This document shows positions 47,105 to 58,800 of a stretch of 64,000 nucleotides of DNA, one piece after another. The number at the start of each line of letters is the position of its first letter. The stretch's first letter is position 1. Origin of the DNA: Anaeramoeba flamelloides (lineage: Eukaryota; Metamonada; Anaeramoebidae); the NCBI GenBank assembly GCA_027625915.1, contig JANTQA010000023.1:8246001-8310000 (forward strand), read 5' to 3'. Both the position numbers and the translations under genes were made by a program. Below the pieces are notes generated by a model. It ran no database searches. It was not told where the DNA came from and saw only the letters and a program-made list of their open reading frames with translations.

Positions 47105-47580
47105 TTTGTAATTTTTTTATTAATTCAAGTATCAGTATAATACCTAAATCTGTTTTTGTCAAAAAAAAAATAGCACTTTTATTAGATAAAACAATCTATA
47201 ACCAATTTCAATAAAAAACTGGAAATATGGAAAGGATATAAATGATTTTTCAAATAATTAACTGCATTGATATATTTTCCATTATATTTGAATATTTGTT
47301 GAGATTAAAAAAAAAATATTAAAATGATTTTTTTGATCAAAAAGAAAATAATAAACATCTAATTTCACCCTTAAGAAAAATATCAGATAAAATCAAGATG
47401 AGAAAATTTTTAATATCTTTTATTTAATAAGTACAATACTCAGTAAAAAAATTGAATTATTAAAAAGAATCGATAAATGCTAGTTAATGATTTTATATAT
47501 TTAAATATTTTTTTGAAGATTGAGTTTAATAAATATATTTTAAAATAAATTTTACCCTCTTGTTTTGGAAATAACCCACA
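47105..47580 (-). repeat. Family D relic, inverted
   Basis: It matches the complement of 28561-29145: AAAAACTGGAAATATGGAAA at about 47215, AGAAAATAATAAACATCTAA, and AGATAAAATCAAGATGAGAA. It ends near TTTTGGAAATAACC. The TIRs are partly decayed. Confidence 0.5.
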
Positions 47581-47975
47581 AGAATCATTTTGAATTGATT
47601 AGATCAAAAGAATAGTTCTATTTGATTTCATTGATTGTTTAGAGATACAAATACACGATGTATCACCAAATGATTTACTTTCAATTAAAATTAACTCATA
47701 TTTTAGACTTCACTGTAAAAGATTTTATTCCCTTAAAAAGTTATATACTATCAACAAAATGTTGAAAATCTTCTTTTCATCTTGATAATTATATCTAAAA
47801 GAGATTCAGTAAGAAATTTTTAAGATGTTTTCTAGTGTTGGTAACAATAATAAAAACTATTTGAACAATAATTTGTATTACTTTTACTTTCTCCTTTTTT
47901 AAAAATATTCGATTTTATTTTTTTATCAAACAGTCTTTTTGCTTTGCTGAGAATTAGATAAAAAAAACAATCTAA

Positions 47976-49448
47976 ATGGAAGAAACAGAAAAACTTCTTC
48001 CTGTTACAGAAACTGTTCAACCAAAAAGAAAACGATCACGGCAACTATTAGGTATTGGGTGTATCTTATTGGTAGTATTCTTGTGGGTTTCATCTTCACA
48101 AGTGATCCAATATACATTCAAAAATATGGATTTTAATAAACCTTTCTTTATGACGTACTTTTCTGTTACACTTTTTTCACTTTATCTTTTTGGGTTTCTC
48201 TTTAAATCGAATTGGAAATATGAACCAAAATTTTTTTCAAAAGTACTTGTCGAACTAAAAAATGTCTTTACTTTTAAGGATTGGTATCTTGTTCCAAATG
48301 AAGACAAAGCAAAGTTTTCAATAAACCAAGAGCAAGATCGATCCATAATTACAGACAGTGACGAGTTATTTGAAAATAATGACAAACCAGAGAGTGACGC
48401 ATCAGATCAAGAAAACACAAATAAAAAAAAAAACAAAAAAAAGAAAAACTACAAGACAAAAGAAATCAAAGAAACGAAAGAAAAAAAAAGTTTGGAGGAA
48501 TCAGAAGAAAAAAAATCTCAAATAACCGGTGGTAATAATGACGAAGAAGAAAAGGAAACACAAGAAGAAGAAGAAGAAGAAGAAGAAGATGATGATGATG
48601 ATGATGGTGAAGAAAAAGAAAGAAAAGACGGCGAAACAAAAGAGGAGGAAGATGAATTGGATCTGGAAGATCAAAAGGAAGGAAAAGAATTACAAAAACC
48701 AAATGAATTAGCACCTATCTCGAAGGTTTTTAAAGTTGCGTTTATTATTTCAATTTTGTGGTTTCTTGCAAATTATACATTTAATATTTCTCTTTCTATG
48801 ACCAGCGTATCCTCTAGCACGATTATTTCCTCGACTTCCGGGTTTTTTACGATGATCCTGAGCTTTTTCTGGAAAAATGAAAAATTAAACTTTGTCAAAG
48901 TTCTCTCTGTCTTTATTGCATTTGGCGGGGTGTTGATGGTTGGTCTCTCTGATCGAAAAGGAAGTGGAAAGCACGAATTCTTTGGTGACATTATCAGCTT
49001 ATTCTCCTCGATGGTGTATGGTGTTTATATCTCACTTTTAAAGAAACTAATCCCCGACGAGAAACTACTTTCTGTGCCAATGCTTTTTGGGTTTATTGGC
49101 GCCACAAGCTTTATCGTCTTTACAATTTTTTTTTGGATTCTGCACGTAACAGGAATTGAAAAGTTCGAGATACCATCTGGAAAAGAATTTGCTGTCGTCT
49201 TATTGAATGGCCTGATCGGATCTGTATTAAGCGACATCTTTTGGTGTTTTAGTGTCTTTTTGACCTCGCCAATTATCGCCACAATCGGCATTAGCTTGAC
49301 AATCCCACTTGGGATGATCAGTGATATGATCATAAAAAATTCTTCATTCTCTCAGGTTTATATTTACGGCGCAGTGCTAGTCATAGTTGGGTTTTTATTA
49401 ACCAATTTAAGTGAAAAAATTCACAAATTTTTGAAAAAATGTTTTTAA
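47976..49448 (+). CDS. SLC35F-type (DMT superfamily) membrane transporter
   Basis: A single exon of 490 aa from the ATG at 47976. About ten transmembrane segments: two before residue 80 (LLGIGCILLVVFLWVSSSQV, FFMTYFSVTLFSLYLFGFLF) and eight after residue 250 (VAFIISILWFLANYTFNISL, VLSVFIAFGGVLMVGL, FGDIISLFSSMVYGVYISLL, ending YGAVLVIVGFLLTNL). The first helix plus NKPFFMTYF and the STIISSTSGFFTMILSFFW block are typical of SLC35F5-like drug/metabolite transporters; the substrate cannot be told. Between TM2 and TM3 lies a cytosolic loop of about 160 residues, very rich in Glu, Asp and Lys, far longer than usual. Likely location is a Golgi, vacuolar or other endomembrane (family inference). Its ATG follows 17 bp of A-rich leader. 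Confidence 0.88.
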   Translation: MEETEKLLPVTETVQPKRKRSRQLLGIGCILLVVFLWVSSSQVIQYTFKNMDFNKPFFMTYFSVTLFSLYLFGFLFKSNWKYEPKFFSKVLVELKNVFTFKDWYLVPNEDKAKFSINQEQDRSIITDSDELFENNDKPESDASDQENTNKKKNKKKKNYKTKEIKETKEKKSLEESEEKKSQITGGNNDEEEKETQEEEEEEEEDDDDDDGEEKERKDGETKEEEDELDLEDQKEGKELQKPNELAPISKVFKVAFIISILWFLANYTFNISLSMTSVSSSTIISSTSGFFTMILSFFWKNEKLNFVKVLSVFIAFGGVLMVGLSDRKGSGKHEFFGDIISLFSSMVYGVYISLLKKLIPDEKLLSVPMLFGFIGATSFIVFTIFFWILHVTGIEKFEIPSGKEFAVVLLNGLIGSVLSDIFWCFSVFLTSPIIATIGISLTIPLGMISDMIIKNSSFSQVYIYGAVLVIVGFLLTNLSEKIHKFLKKCF

Positions 49449-50300
49449 TTGTGCAATTAATTCTTTTTTTCTTCTTCTTTCTTTTTTCTATTTTTTTTTT
49501 TTTTTTTGGTTTTGATAATTATTGAAATAATTAATTGAATATTTTTTAAAGACCCCCTTACAATTTTCAATTATATAAAAGATATTTTATCCCACTATGT
49601 TTATGAAAATTAATATTTTTATAAAATACACAAATACAGACATACAGATGCGTATTCAAATATTTTTGAATATATATATTATTTTTGTATTTAAGAAAAA
49701 AATATTGTATTCTAGATTATATCCAATAAACAACCAAAAATATTTTTTTTTTATTATTTTGTATTCTTTTTACTTTTTCCAAATTCCTTATTAAAGTTGC
49801 CCCCCTCCCTTTTTTTTTAGAAAGAGTTTGGAGATGGTAAAATGGGATAAAAGAAATCATTTTAAAAATTGAAAAACTTATTCACAATTAGATTTGTAAC
49901 GAAATAAAATAAAACTTCAGCAAACAGTTCATAAATTATGAAAACGGAACCAACTGAAGCGTTTTTAAACCAATTGAAATGAAAAGAATCGTTTTTTTTT
50001 TTTTGCGAATGCTGCCCAGTCAGTACAAAGAATTGTTGAAAATTGTTTAGTAAGTATCTAGTTTTGAATTTTGTAAAACAAGATTAGGGGACTTGAAAAA
50101 AAAAAAGAAAAACATAAAGAAAAAAAAAATTTGAAAAATAAAAATAAAAAGTTTATGAAATAAGAAAAAATGATTCTAATCCAATAATTGAAAAAAAAAA
50201 AAAATTGAGAAGAATATGCTATAAACTTATAAAGAACCAACCCCCATTAACACTGTAAAATGAGTCAATATTTTTGAAAAAAGGTTTATATATATATATA
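49449..50300. other. Intergenic stretch after the transporter
   Basis: Homopolymer-rich. A short patch at 50005-50045 reads ANAAQSVQRIVENCL before a GTAAGT donor-like site, and a neighbouring patch at 49938-49982 starts with ATG (MKTEPTEAFLNQLK), but they cannot be joined in frame here. I therefore do not call a gene. Confidence 0.3.
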
Positions 50301-50306
50301 AAATAA

Positions 50307-51155
50307 ATAAACCCAATTCCAAAAATTTCAATATATTTTAATCATTTGAAAGATTTACAATACAGTATTTTTGATTTAATTTGGAAATAATTTTGATTTT
50401 ACAAACTATTTCATTTTTTTACCTTTATGTTTTGTTTTCATTTTCATTTTTTCAGTTATATAATATGTGTTTTTTGATGGGAAATTGTTTTCGATTGTTG
50501 ATAGAGGTTAGTGTAGAGTTTGTTTAATCGAAAAAACCACATACAATTATTTGATGATGTCTTATCATTTGATCGATCAATAGTTTGTGAAATTTCTACA
50601 AATTTACAAATTCAATTTTTTGACAAAATAAAACCTTTCAACAAATTCACTTAAACCATAAAATTTCTGGTCTCTCACAAGATATGTTTTGTTCCTCTAA
50701 ATGTTTTTCTTTCTATCATTTTTTAACCACTTCTTCATTTTTTATTCTTTCTCTTATCTTTTTCCTTCTTTTTTTTTTTTTTAGAAAAGAAAATTAAGAT
50801 TTAAATACCCCCCCGACGATTGTATCTGTTAGAAACTCTTTGAATTAGAAGCCTCAAATTTCACCACTTCAAAATTTTCTGTTTAATAGATTAGATGAAG
50901 TTACATCTAACCATTAACAACAACTCCAAATAGACTTTTTGGTTTCACTTGTTTTTGATTTTGGACATATTAGATTTTTGATTATTTTGTTTTATATTTT
51001 TTTATTTTATTTGGATAGAAATGGTTACTTATAAATAAAATTAATACTTTAACTTAGATGTTGTTTTTATTTAACATTTGATAAAAAATTATAATGGGTT
51101 TTTTTTATGCACATTTTTTATTTTGGATGTGTATAAATTTTTGGAATGGGATATA
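50307..51155 (+). mobile_element. MITE family F, longest copy
   Basis: The left end TAAACCCAATTCCAAAAATT and the right end AAATTTTTGGAATGGG are inverted repeats. The element is about 850 bp, longer than the 534-bp copy at 44627, with shared blocks TTGATCGATCAATAGTTTGT and ATTTCATTTTTTTACCTTTA. It abuts a TA run and then the family A element at 51162. Confidence 0.65.
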
Positions 51156-51161
51156 TATATA

Positions 51162-51860
51162 TAAACTATTTTTCAGTCAAAGGAGCCCAGTTGTAATGGT
51201 ATAATACACGTGTTTAAAGCGTTTGCATAGATATTAGAAGAAAAATTTTATTTTGGAAATTTTCAAAATTGAAATCATTTTTTCACATTTCTGCTTTTTT
51301 TTTTTCGATTTTTTTTTTAAAACTTCATTCATTTGCAAAAAAATTTTTTATTACAAGATCAATAGTCACTTGGTAAAAATGTGTTATTCTAATGTCATTG
51401 AAACCATGTAAAAATTGTTGAGAAATCATATTGATTTCTATTGCAATTCAATTTGATCTTTGATCTTGATATTTGTTTAATAAATGTTAAAAATTTTCAC
51501 TTTATTTTCATTTTCTTTTTCAAATAGAGACCACAAAATCCAACAAACTTTGTTTGGGGGCTTGATTTATAAAAGAAAAGTATAGAAAATGAAGTGAAAA
51601 ATGTTTCATATTTATTATTCAACTACCAGTAGAAGTTCAAAACGAACATTTTTGTTTTTCTCAATAGGGACCTAAGAATTTGAGTTTTTCAATTTTTAAG
51701 AAAATTTATTGATTTATAAGTTTTCTTTCAGACATGTATCAACATTTCTTTGAGGTGTATTATTCTCTTTATTTCTTATTTATTCTTCAAAGGTCAATTA
51801 TATAAAATAATTGATATTTGAAAAAAAACATTGGGTCCCTTTGACTGAAACAGAGTTTTA
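51162..51860. mobile_element. MITE family A, long subtype, copy 2
   Basis: It is nearly collinear with 1978-2674 over its whole length. TAAACTATTTTTCAGTCAAA starts it and the inverted end closes at about 51860. TATATATA runs stand on both sides, consistent with insertion into a TA microsatellite. Confidence 0.88.
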
Positions 51861-52239
51861 TATATATATATATATATAAGTCATATTTTTATCAGAACAC
51901 AAATCTAGCTTGTCAAATTATCTCATAAACAAATCGTTCACTTGAAACCAATCTTTATTGGGCAAAACGAAGTTATCCCCCTTTTTTATTTATATTTAAA
52001 CTAATATACAATTTTTTTTTTTATTTAATTTATTGATATTTTTTAATCATATTAAAAGCTATATATATATATATATATATATCAGCTATTTCGAAATAAA
52101 TATGTAAAATTAATTTTAAAATATCTCTTTTAAACTAAATTGTCCTAAAAATATTAAAATATACACAATTATTAACTGTATTTTATTGGTTCTGTGTAAT
52201 AATTCCTTTTTTTTTTGTTAGTATGTCTTTACATAAATA

Positions 52240-52660
52240 ACATATATCAAATTTTTTAATCTCAATTTTATCGAGATTTTTTATACCGTTGAAAATTGAT
52301 ATTTGCTATTTTATTTTTTGATCCAAAAATACAATTTTCATATTTTCGTATATATCAACAAAATTTTCCAATAGAATTGAGAACACCATAACTGTATTTT
52401 GGGATTTAAAAAATAATTTGTACCATTTTAAGATTACCAATTTTTTATGGCAAAATTTTTTGTGTGCCCTTTTTTTACAAAAATAGTATTTTTTTTATAT
52501 TTTTAGGATATATTTCTGCTAAAATATTTGATATAAATAAGAAAAAAAAATGTCAAGATTCAATCAGTATTAATATTTATTCTTTTTTAAATATTCTAAA
52601 TTAACAAATAACTCAATTAAAAAAGATATTTTTTTTATGAAATGTAAATAAAAAATGTAA
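52240..52660 (+). repeat. Family D relic
   Basis: Matches to the central and right parts of 28561-29145: CTCAATTTTATCGAGATTTT, ATTTTTTGATCCAAAAATAC, TTTTAGGATATATTTCTGCT, and AAAAAAGATATTTTTTTTAT near the end. No TIRs remain. Confidence 0.45.
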
Positions 52661-52831
52661 CAATTTTTTTTTAATGAAATTTTTAATAATATTTTTTATC
52701 GTATACAATAGAATACTTAAATTCCCTTCTTTTTGAATTTAATAATTATGAATCTATTTTTTTTTAAAATTAAAATTTTATTTCTTCATTAGAAATTGAA
52801 ATTAAATAATTTATTTCTTTATTGATTATTA

Positions 52832-53105
52832 GGTTGAATTCCAAGAAGATTATAACACATTTTTAGATATAATTTCGAAAGTCTTGATTTTGAAAAGAAA
52901 AATATTTTTCTTGTTTGAATTTTCCATTCTTAATGGTTCAATTTTAATCAAAGTAAATAAATTTTATCAATTTATAGATGATTGCATTAATTCAATTTTG
53001 ATATATCTTTTACAAAAGATTTTTAAGAAATTCGAATTCATTAAGTCTAAAAGTTTTTATTTTTTCAAGCTTGGAAAAATCATTTTCTTGTTTAGAAAAA
53101 ATTGA
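52832..53105 (+). other. Exon-like open frame
   Basis: After an acceptor-like TTATTAG, a frame reads VEFQEDYNTFLDIISKVLIL and continues to TGA at 53103-53105. A donor-like GTAAAT after ILIK at about 52951 would give a 40-codon phase-0 exon. Composition is only weakly coding-like (Ile/Phe/Lys rich). It may be an upstream exon of the PH gene or chance. Confidence 0.18.
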
Positions 53106-53486
53106 TAAAAACCTAAAAAAAAATTTTTGAAGTTTAAATTTTTTTTATTTAATCATTTTTGTATTATTACTAAAAATTATTTAAAACAATCAAAATTAAA
53201 TTACAAAAAAAAAATATCGAATGTTTTGAAGAAAAAATGCTCCAATTCCGAAATATCTTGAAGAAAATTTTATTTGACACAAATTAAATTTCATTCCATA
53301 ATAAAAAGACAATTTCTTGGTAAAAAATTGTAGATTGCTTGAAATAATTACTGATAAGAACTTTCATTATTATAACAATATGAATATTTTGATTATTTCC
53401 TTATCTAAAAGACTTTTCTCATAAAATCAAAAGAAAATTTACAGTTTATTTATTATAATTATTCATTAACAAATAATTTTTCACAA

Positions 53487-54023
53487 TAAGGTATTTCCAA
53501 AAAAGTGGGGGCATTTTATTTTACATTTCATAAAAAATAATCTTTTTTAGTGATGTTTATCATTAACCAACTAAACCAAATTAAGTTTAATATTTATACC
53601 GATTGAACCAACCAATTATGTATTAAATTCAAAATATCTTAGTTGAAATATCCCCAAAAAACGAAAAAAAAAAATAGTACTTTTTTTTGGTTAAAGTCAT
53701 GTACGACCAATTTCAATCAAAAACCGGAAATATGGAAAGGGAAAAAATGACTTTTTAAACACAAAAACGCATTTATATGTTTTTAATTATATTTGAAAAT
53801 TTGTTGAGATTATACAACTTATGAAAATGGTTTTTTCGATCAAAAATAAAATAATAAACACCAATTTTCACCATAAAAAAATATCAGATAAAATCGAGAT
53901 CATAAATTTTAATATATTTTATTTCTGCAATACAATACAAAGAAACAAATTAAATTATTATCAAGAATCTATAAATGGTGTTTAATGATTTTATATATTT
54001 AAATCCTTTTTTGAAGAATGGGT

Positions 54024-54055
<32 letters not shown>

Positions 54056-54087
54056 TAAATTTGCCCCACTTTCTTGGAAATAGCTTA
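53487..54087 (-). mobile_element. MITE family D, copy 2 (inverted)
   Basis: TAAGGTATTTCCAAAAAAGT at the left, and GCCCCACTTTCTTGGAAATA then GCTTA at the right, with TA edges. Full-length inverted alignment to 28561-29145. It contains a (TA)n tract at 54024-54050. The frame 53991-54176 overlaps its end and is chance. Confidence 0.83.
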
Positions 54088-54920
54088 GTTCTCAAAAATA
54101 CAAAAAAAAAAAAAATTGAATTGATTTTTTTTATAATTAATAATTCAATTTTGCCCACTTTCAACCCTTGTAACATTTTCTGCGAGTTGTTTTACAATTC
54201 ATAAATTATTTGTGAAAAACTTTTGAAAACAAAAGTAAAAAAGTTTAATGCTTTTCTATTAAACCATAATAGGTGGTAAAAAAGTTGATATTTGCAAAAA
54301 TTCACAACTTAATTAGGTTTTATGAAATTATATTATGAAATTTTCCATTTTTGTGATAAATTTTGAAAAAAAGTCAACTAAAAATATATTACTTTGTTCA
54401 TTCATCCAAAAATATATTTTTTTTTCATTGTATGTATACTAAGACTGACATATCAAATAAATGTTTTATCATTTTATTAAGCAGACTTTTTTTTTTAAAA
54501 GTTTTTTCTGGATAATTGTGAAAAGTTCACACAAATTTCAAAATGCAGTGTTTACTTTATTATTATTCCCAATAATGACTAATTATCATCCATTGGTTAT
54601 AAAAAGCGTCATAAAAAATAGAAAAAAAAAAATTGATTTCACTGAAATAAATTCTCTTTTCTTGATTTCTTAGTCGATCCGAATTATTTCACACTTTACC
54701 TCAAACAACAATTTTTAAGGACTATCTGAATTTTATGCTCTGTGAGCATTGAAATACAAAGCGGTAAATAGATTAAGACCTTTAAAATATTGTGAATTGA
54801 GGAAAAGTCAAAATATTGCCAATTTTTAGCAATTTAAAATTTTGATTAAAATCATTTATTGATCCAAAAACTTTTCGAAATATCCCAACAAAGCAAGGCA
54901 AAAATAAAAAGCTATTTATT

Positions 54921-55030
54921 TTGATATTGGGAAAATGTCATACCACTTTCTTTTCAAATGGATGGCTACACTCGCCACCAACTCTAACATACTTCAATAT
55001 AAAGTGGAGTGACATTTTCCCAATATCATT
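54921..55030. repeat. Foldback with 29-nt arms
   Basis: The left arm TGATATTGGGAAAATGTCAT (54922-) and the right arm TGACATTTTCCCAATATCAT (ending about 55029) pair over about 29 nt with two or three mismatches, around a GC-richer loop of about 50 nt (ATGGCTACACTCGCCACCAA). It lies just downstream of the small gene at 55135-55514. It may be a MITE of another family or an RNA-level structure. Confidence 0.6.
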
Positions 55031-55134
55031 TTTGAAGTCGAAATTTTGAGTGAAAAATTTGGATTTGGAAAGTAAATTTTTTTTACCTTGCTCAAAAACA
55101 ACCTAAATTTTACATTTTAACAAGATCTATTAAC

Positions 55135-55514
55135 TTAACATTCTTTTGAGTTCATAATTCGTGTTGTGGGTATAAAAGTAATAGCTACTGGGAATAAAAT
55201 TCGAATAATCCTTAAAAAGTATTTAATATCATCAATAACATATTTATAGAAATCTGTTCTGAATGACTGATTCATTAAAAAGAAGAAATAAATCAATCTT
55301 AAAAGAATAATTCATAAGAAAGGAGATCAATAAAACCAACAAAAACACAATTTAGATCAACTTTTACCTCAAAATTATTAGAAAATTTTTTTTCAGAGAT
55401 CTTAAAAATAGTGAATTTTTTCCTATAATTTTTTAATAAGAGATCAATCAAAGAAAAATTCTTGTTAAAAGATTGTCTAGAAAAAGTGATATTATATTGC
55501 AGCAAATCCTTCAT
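55135..55514 (-). CDS. Small two-exon gene, 92 aa, unknown function
   Basis: My model is complement(join(55135..55266,55368..55514)). Exon 1 starts at an ATG (MKDLLQYNITFSRQSFNKNF) and ends GAG|GTAAAA, phase 0. A 101-bp intron follows, then ATCAG|TCA opens exon 2 (SFRTDFYKYVIDDIKYFLRI, IRILFPVAITFIPTTRIM) with TAA at 55135-55137. The C-terminal 25 residues are hydrophobic enough for one membrane segment. I recognise no family. More exons on either side are possible. It is divergent from the PH gene, whose first coding exon is about 380 bp away. Confidence 0.42.
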
Positions 55515-55894
55515 TTTTTCTTTAAATATTTATTTATTCTTTTATTAGCTGATCTTACTTTTCATTTTCTAGTTTTTTTTCATGGTTCGAATTAAAAATC
55601 GTTTTTCACTTTTTTTGGCAAATGATAATGTCAAAAATCGAATGCTAAAAAATACCCAAGAAAAAAATTGTTTTTAAAAAGTACCTTTTAATTGTAAACC
55701 AAGATTAAGAAGGATAAAGATGTTAGGTTAAAAATCTCAAATTATTAAAACACAAATTATAAAGGATTCAAGAATCGATTTCTTGAAATGATTATTCTCC
55801 CTATTATTTTTTTCTCAGTCTTCAATTGATTTTTTTTGACAAAATACTTGACAAATTCATTTTTTTAATTTGGCTTAATAATTTTATTTTATTG

Positions 55895-58800
55895 ATGGTA
55901 ATTTCTTTTTTGCATTCTCCCGAACCCAATTAACTACTCACAAAAACATTTTCTTCAAACTTTTTTTCAATAATACAACAATATAGCAATCAACACAAGT
56001 ATCTTTGACATTTGATCTTGAATCTGAAAAACTAAATCAAGCAACAATTTCCTTAAATTCTTCGAATTTAATGATAAAAGAAACCAGTTTAGATCTAGTG
56101 TGTTATGAGTTTGACAAATCTACAGAAGTAACTCTCACATCATTTAATTTAAAATAATCTTTTTTGAATTAGCCTTTTTCTTTATAATTTTTCTAATTTT
56201 ATTTTTTTCTTCTTTTTTGTACAAAAAGATCATCAAAAAAGAAAAAGATTTAATGATAATTAAAATCAATTCCAAGAGTAAAGTCAAAATTGTTTTTGAA
56301 GACACAGATCTTTTGAAAGGATTTCAAAAGGAATTCAAAAAAATAATCCAAAATTTCCAAAATAAAAAAGGATCCCAAAGCAGCGAAGAAAAAGAAGAAG
56401 AACAAAGAACAGTAGACGTCCCTTTAAATAGTGAAGAAAGTGAGAACGAAAAAGAAAAAAATGAAAATAAATTGGAATCTGAAGAAGAAGGAAAAGAAAA
56501 AGAAGAAGAAAAAGAAAAAGAAAAAGAAAAAGAAAAAGAAAAAGAAGAAGAAGAAGAAGAAGAAGAAGAAATGGAAAATGAAAAAGAAAAAACTGAAAAA
56601 GAAATTAGGATGGAATCTGGTTGGTTTTTTGCAAACTTTTCGTTTGATTTGAATAAGTTCCAGGAAGGGTATTTCAAATTAGAGAACAATACAATTTTGA
56701 TAGAAGTACCTCAACAGTCAAACCATTACATTTCTTTTAGTTTACAAACAAAGGTAAATTTTTTAATTTTTAATTTAACAAATGATACCGATAAATTCAA
56801 AAATATGTAATACAATTTTTGATTCAATATCTATTTGGCTTGATTTGTAACTCAGTTTTGAATAAATATTTTTTGTGTAAAAATGAAAAGAAATATTGAA
56901 AAATTATTGATCTTGGAATTATTAAATAAACAATATTTATAGAAAGAATAGTAATAAAAATTTAGAAAAAAAGGAAATTGAAGTAAAAATAATTTTACTG
57001 TTTTTTGAATTTGTTAGTAACTAAAATGAATAATCTACAAATTGAAAGGTATTATACTAAAATACTATTTGTTCCAAAATAAATGGAACAAAATTTTCAT
57101 TCAGTTTTTCACGAAAAAAAAAAGATTTTATAAATCATAGAAGATTGAAAATTTTTAATTCTTTAAACAAGCTTAAATCATTAATTTCTTTCTTTTAGAA
57201 TTGGGTACTTTTGATGATTTATTTTAAATCTTGGTATGGGTTGTTTTTTTGGAAAGCTGAATGAAAATTTTAATATTTTTATTTTGCAATTAACAGTAAT
57301 TCCAATGTCTTTTAATTTTTTCCTCATTAGTTCAATTTAAATTATTAAAATAAAAATTACTTTGGATAACACAGCTCCTTTCACACTGTGAGTATTTTTC
57401 CAAAACTTTTTTCAAGTTTTCTCTTTAAAAGAAGTGAGTACTTTTTTTAGTTAAAACTTTTTGAAGTACTTCAATTTTAGTTAAGAGTGGACTTTTTTCA
57501 AATAAAAACTTTTCAAAAAATAAAGTTTTAAAAAAGTGAAGACTCAATCTTTGAATGTGGTGTAGAGATTGGCCTTGGAAAAAAATTTCTTTCAAAATTT
57601 TTGAATACTCATATTTCAAACATTCTTTTTTAGAAATGTTTTAATTCTGAAAATTTGCATAAAAAAAATGATTCACTTTTTGAAAATAGCTGTAAATTTT
57701 TATTTCGAATTCATTATACTGATTTTTGAAGATTAAATTAGATCTTTTTTTTGCATGGTTACACCAATATTTCTTAAACACAAATCTCACAATATATACC
57801 AGTATTTAATTATTAAAGGAAAATAATTTTCACTTGAATTTTTTATTGATTTGAATCTTTTTACAAGCCATCAATTTAGCATTAAGGGACTTATTTTCAT
57901 CTCTTAAGTATTTATGCCGGGTTGTTAAAGATCAATTCTCTTTTGGTTTTCAAGTCTGAATGATAATAGTACAAAAATAACAGGATTAAAAAAAAAAAAA
58001 AGAAAATAAAGATAATATGAAAAGTTTCTACCATTTAATCTGGCAATAATAGTAATCTATCAGTGTTTCTACTGGATTGTTTCTTGGCAAAAGTAAATAT
58101 ATTTTCGTAAATGACGTGAAAAAAAAATACTAATTTATTTTGAATTTAACCTTAACATTAATTATAAAAAAAATTGGAAAGCAATATAATTTAATATTGA
58201 GAAAAAACATTAACCTTTCTTAATGATCAGGCCATCTACTGTGATTCTTTCACATGCCCAAGGGGGTGTTTTGCTACTAAAAATAGATATTGTAAAATTT
58301 CAATTCTTTTGGTTGAAAAAATTCAAATAATAAAAAAAAAAAAATTAATATTTTCTAAATGGTAAAAAATATAAATATTAAAAAAAAGTTACACTTTTCA
58401 AAATTACAAAAATATAAAGAAAATTTTCAAAGGATCTAAATTTAAACAATAAAAATGAATTAAAAAAAAATTTTCAATATCTCCATTTCAAAAAATTCAA
58501 TTTACAAAAAAAAAAATCCAAAGGATTCCCAATTTCAGAAGATTCAAAAACAAAAATCAAAACAACGAATAAAAAAACATAATTCAGAGGATCTAAATCA
58601 CAAAAATTCATATTTATAAAAAATCAAAATTTCATTAATTCACAAACAAAAATTCAAATTTCTAAAAAAAGTATTAACAAAAACAATTGTTCAATAAGCT
58701 ACAGAAAAGTAATAAATTTGAACTATTTTTTTTTTTTGATGATTTTTATAGGATCGATCAGCTAAGAACCAAATTAATAAGTTGTCATACCAGATACAAG

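Noticed and set aside
55575-55600. tRNA B-box-like GGTTCGAATT
   Set aside because: No A-box, acceptor stem or anticodon arm could be built around it.
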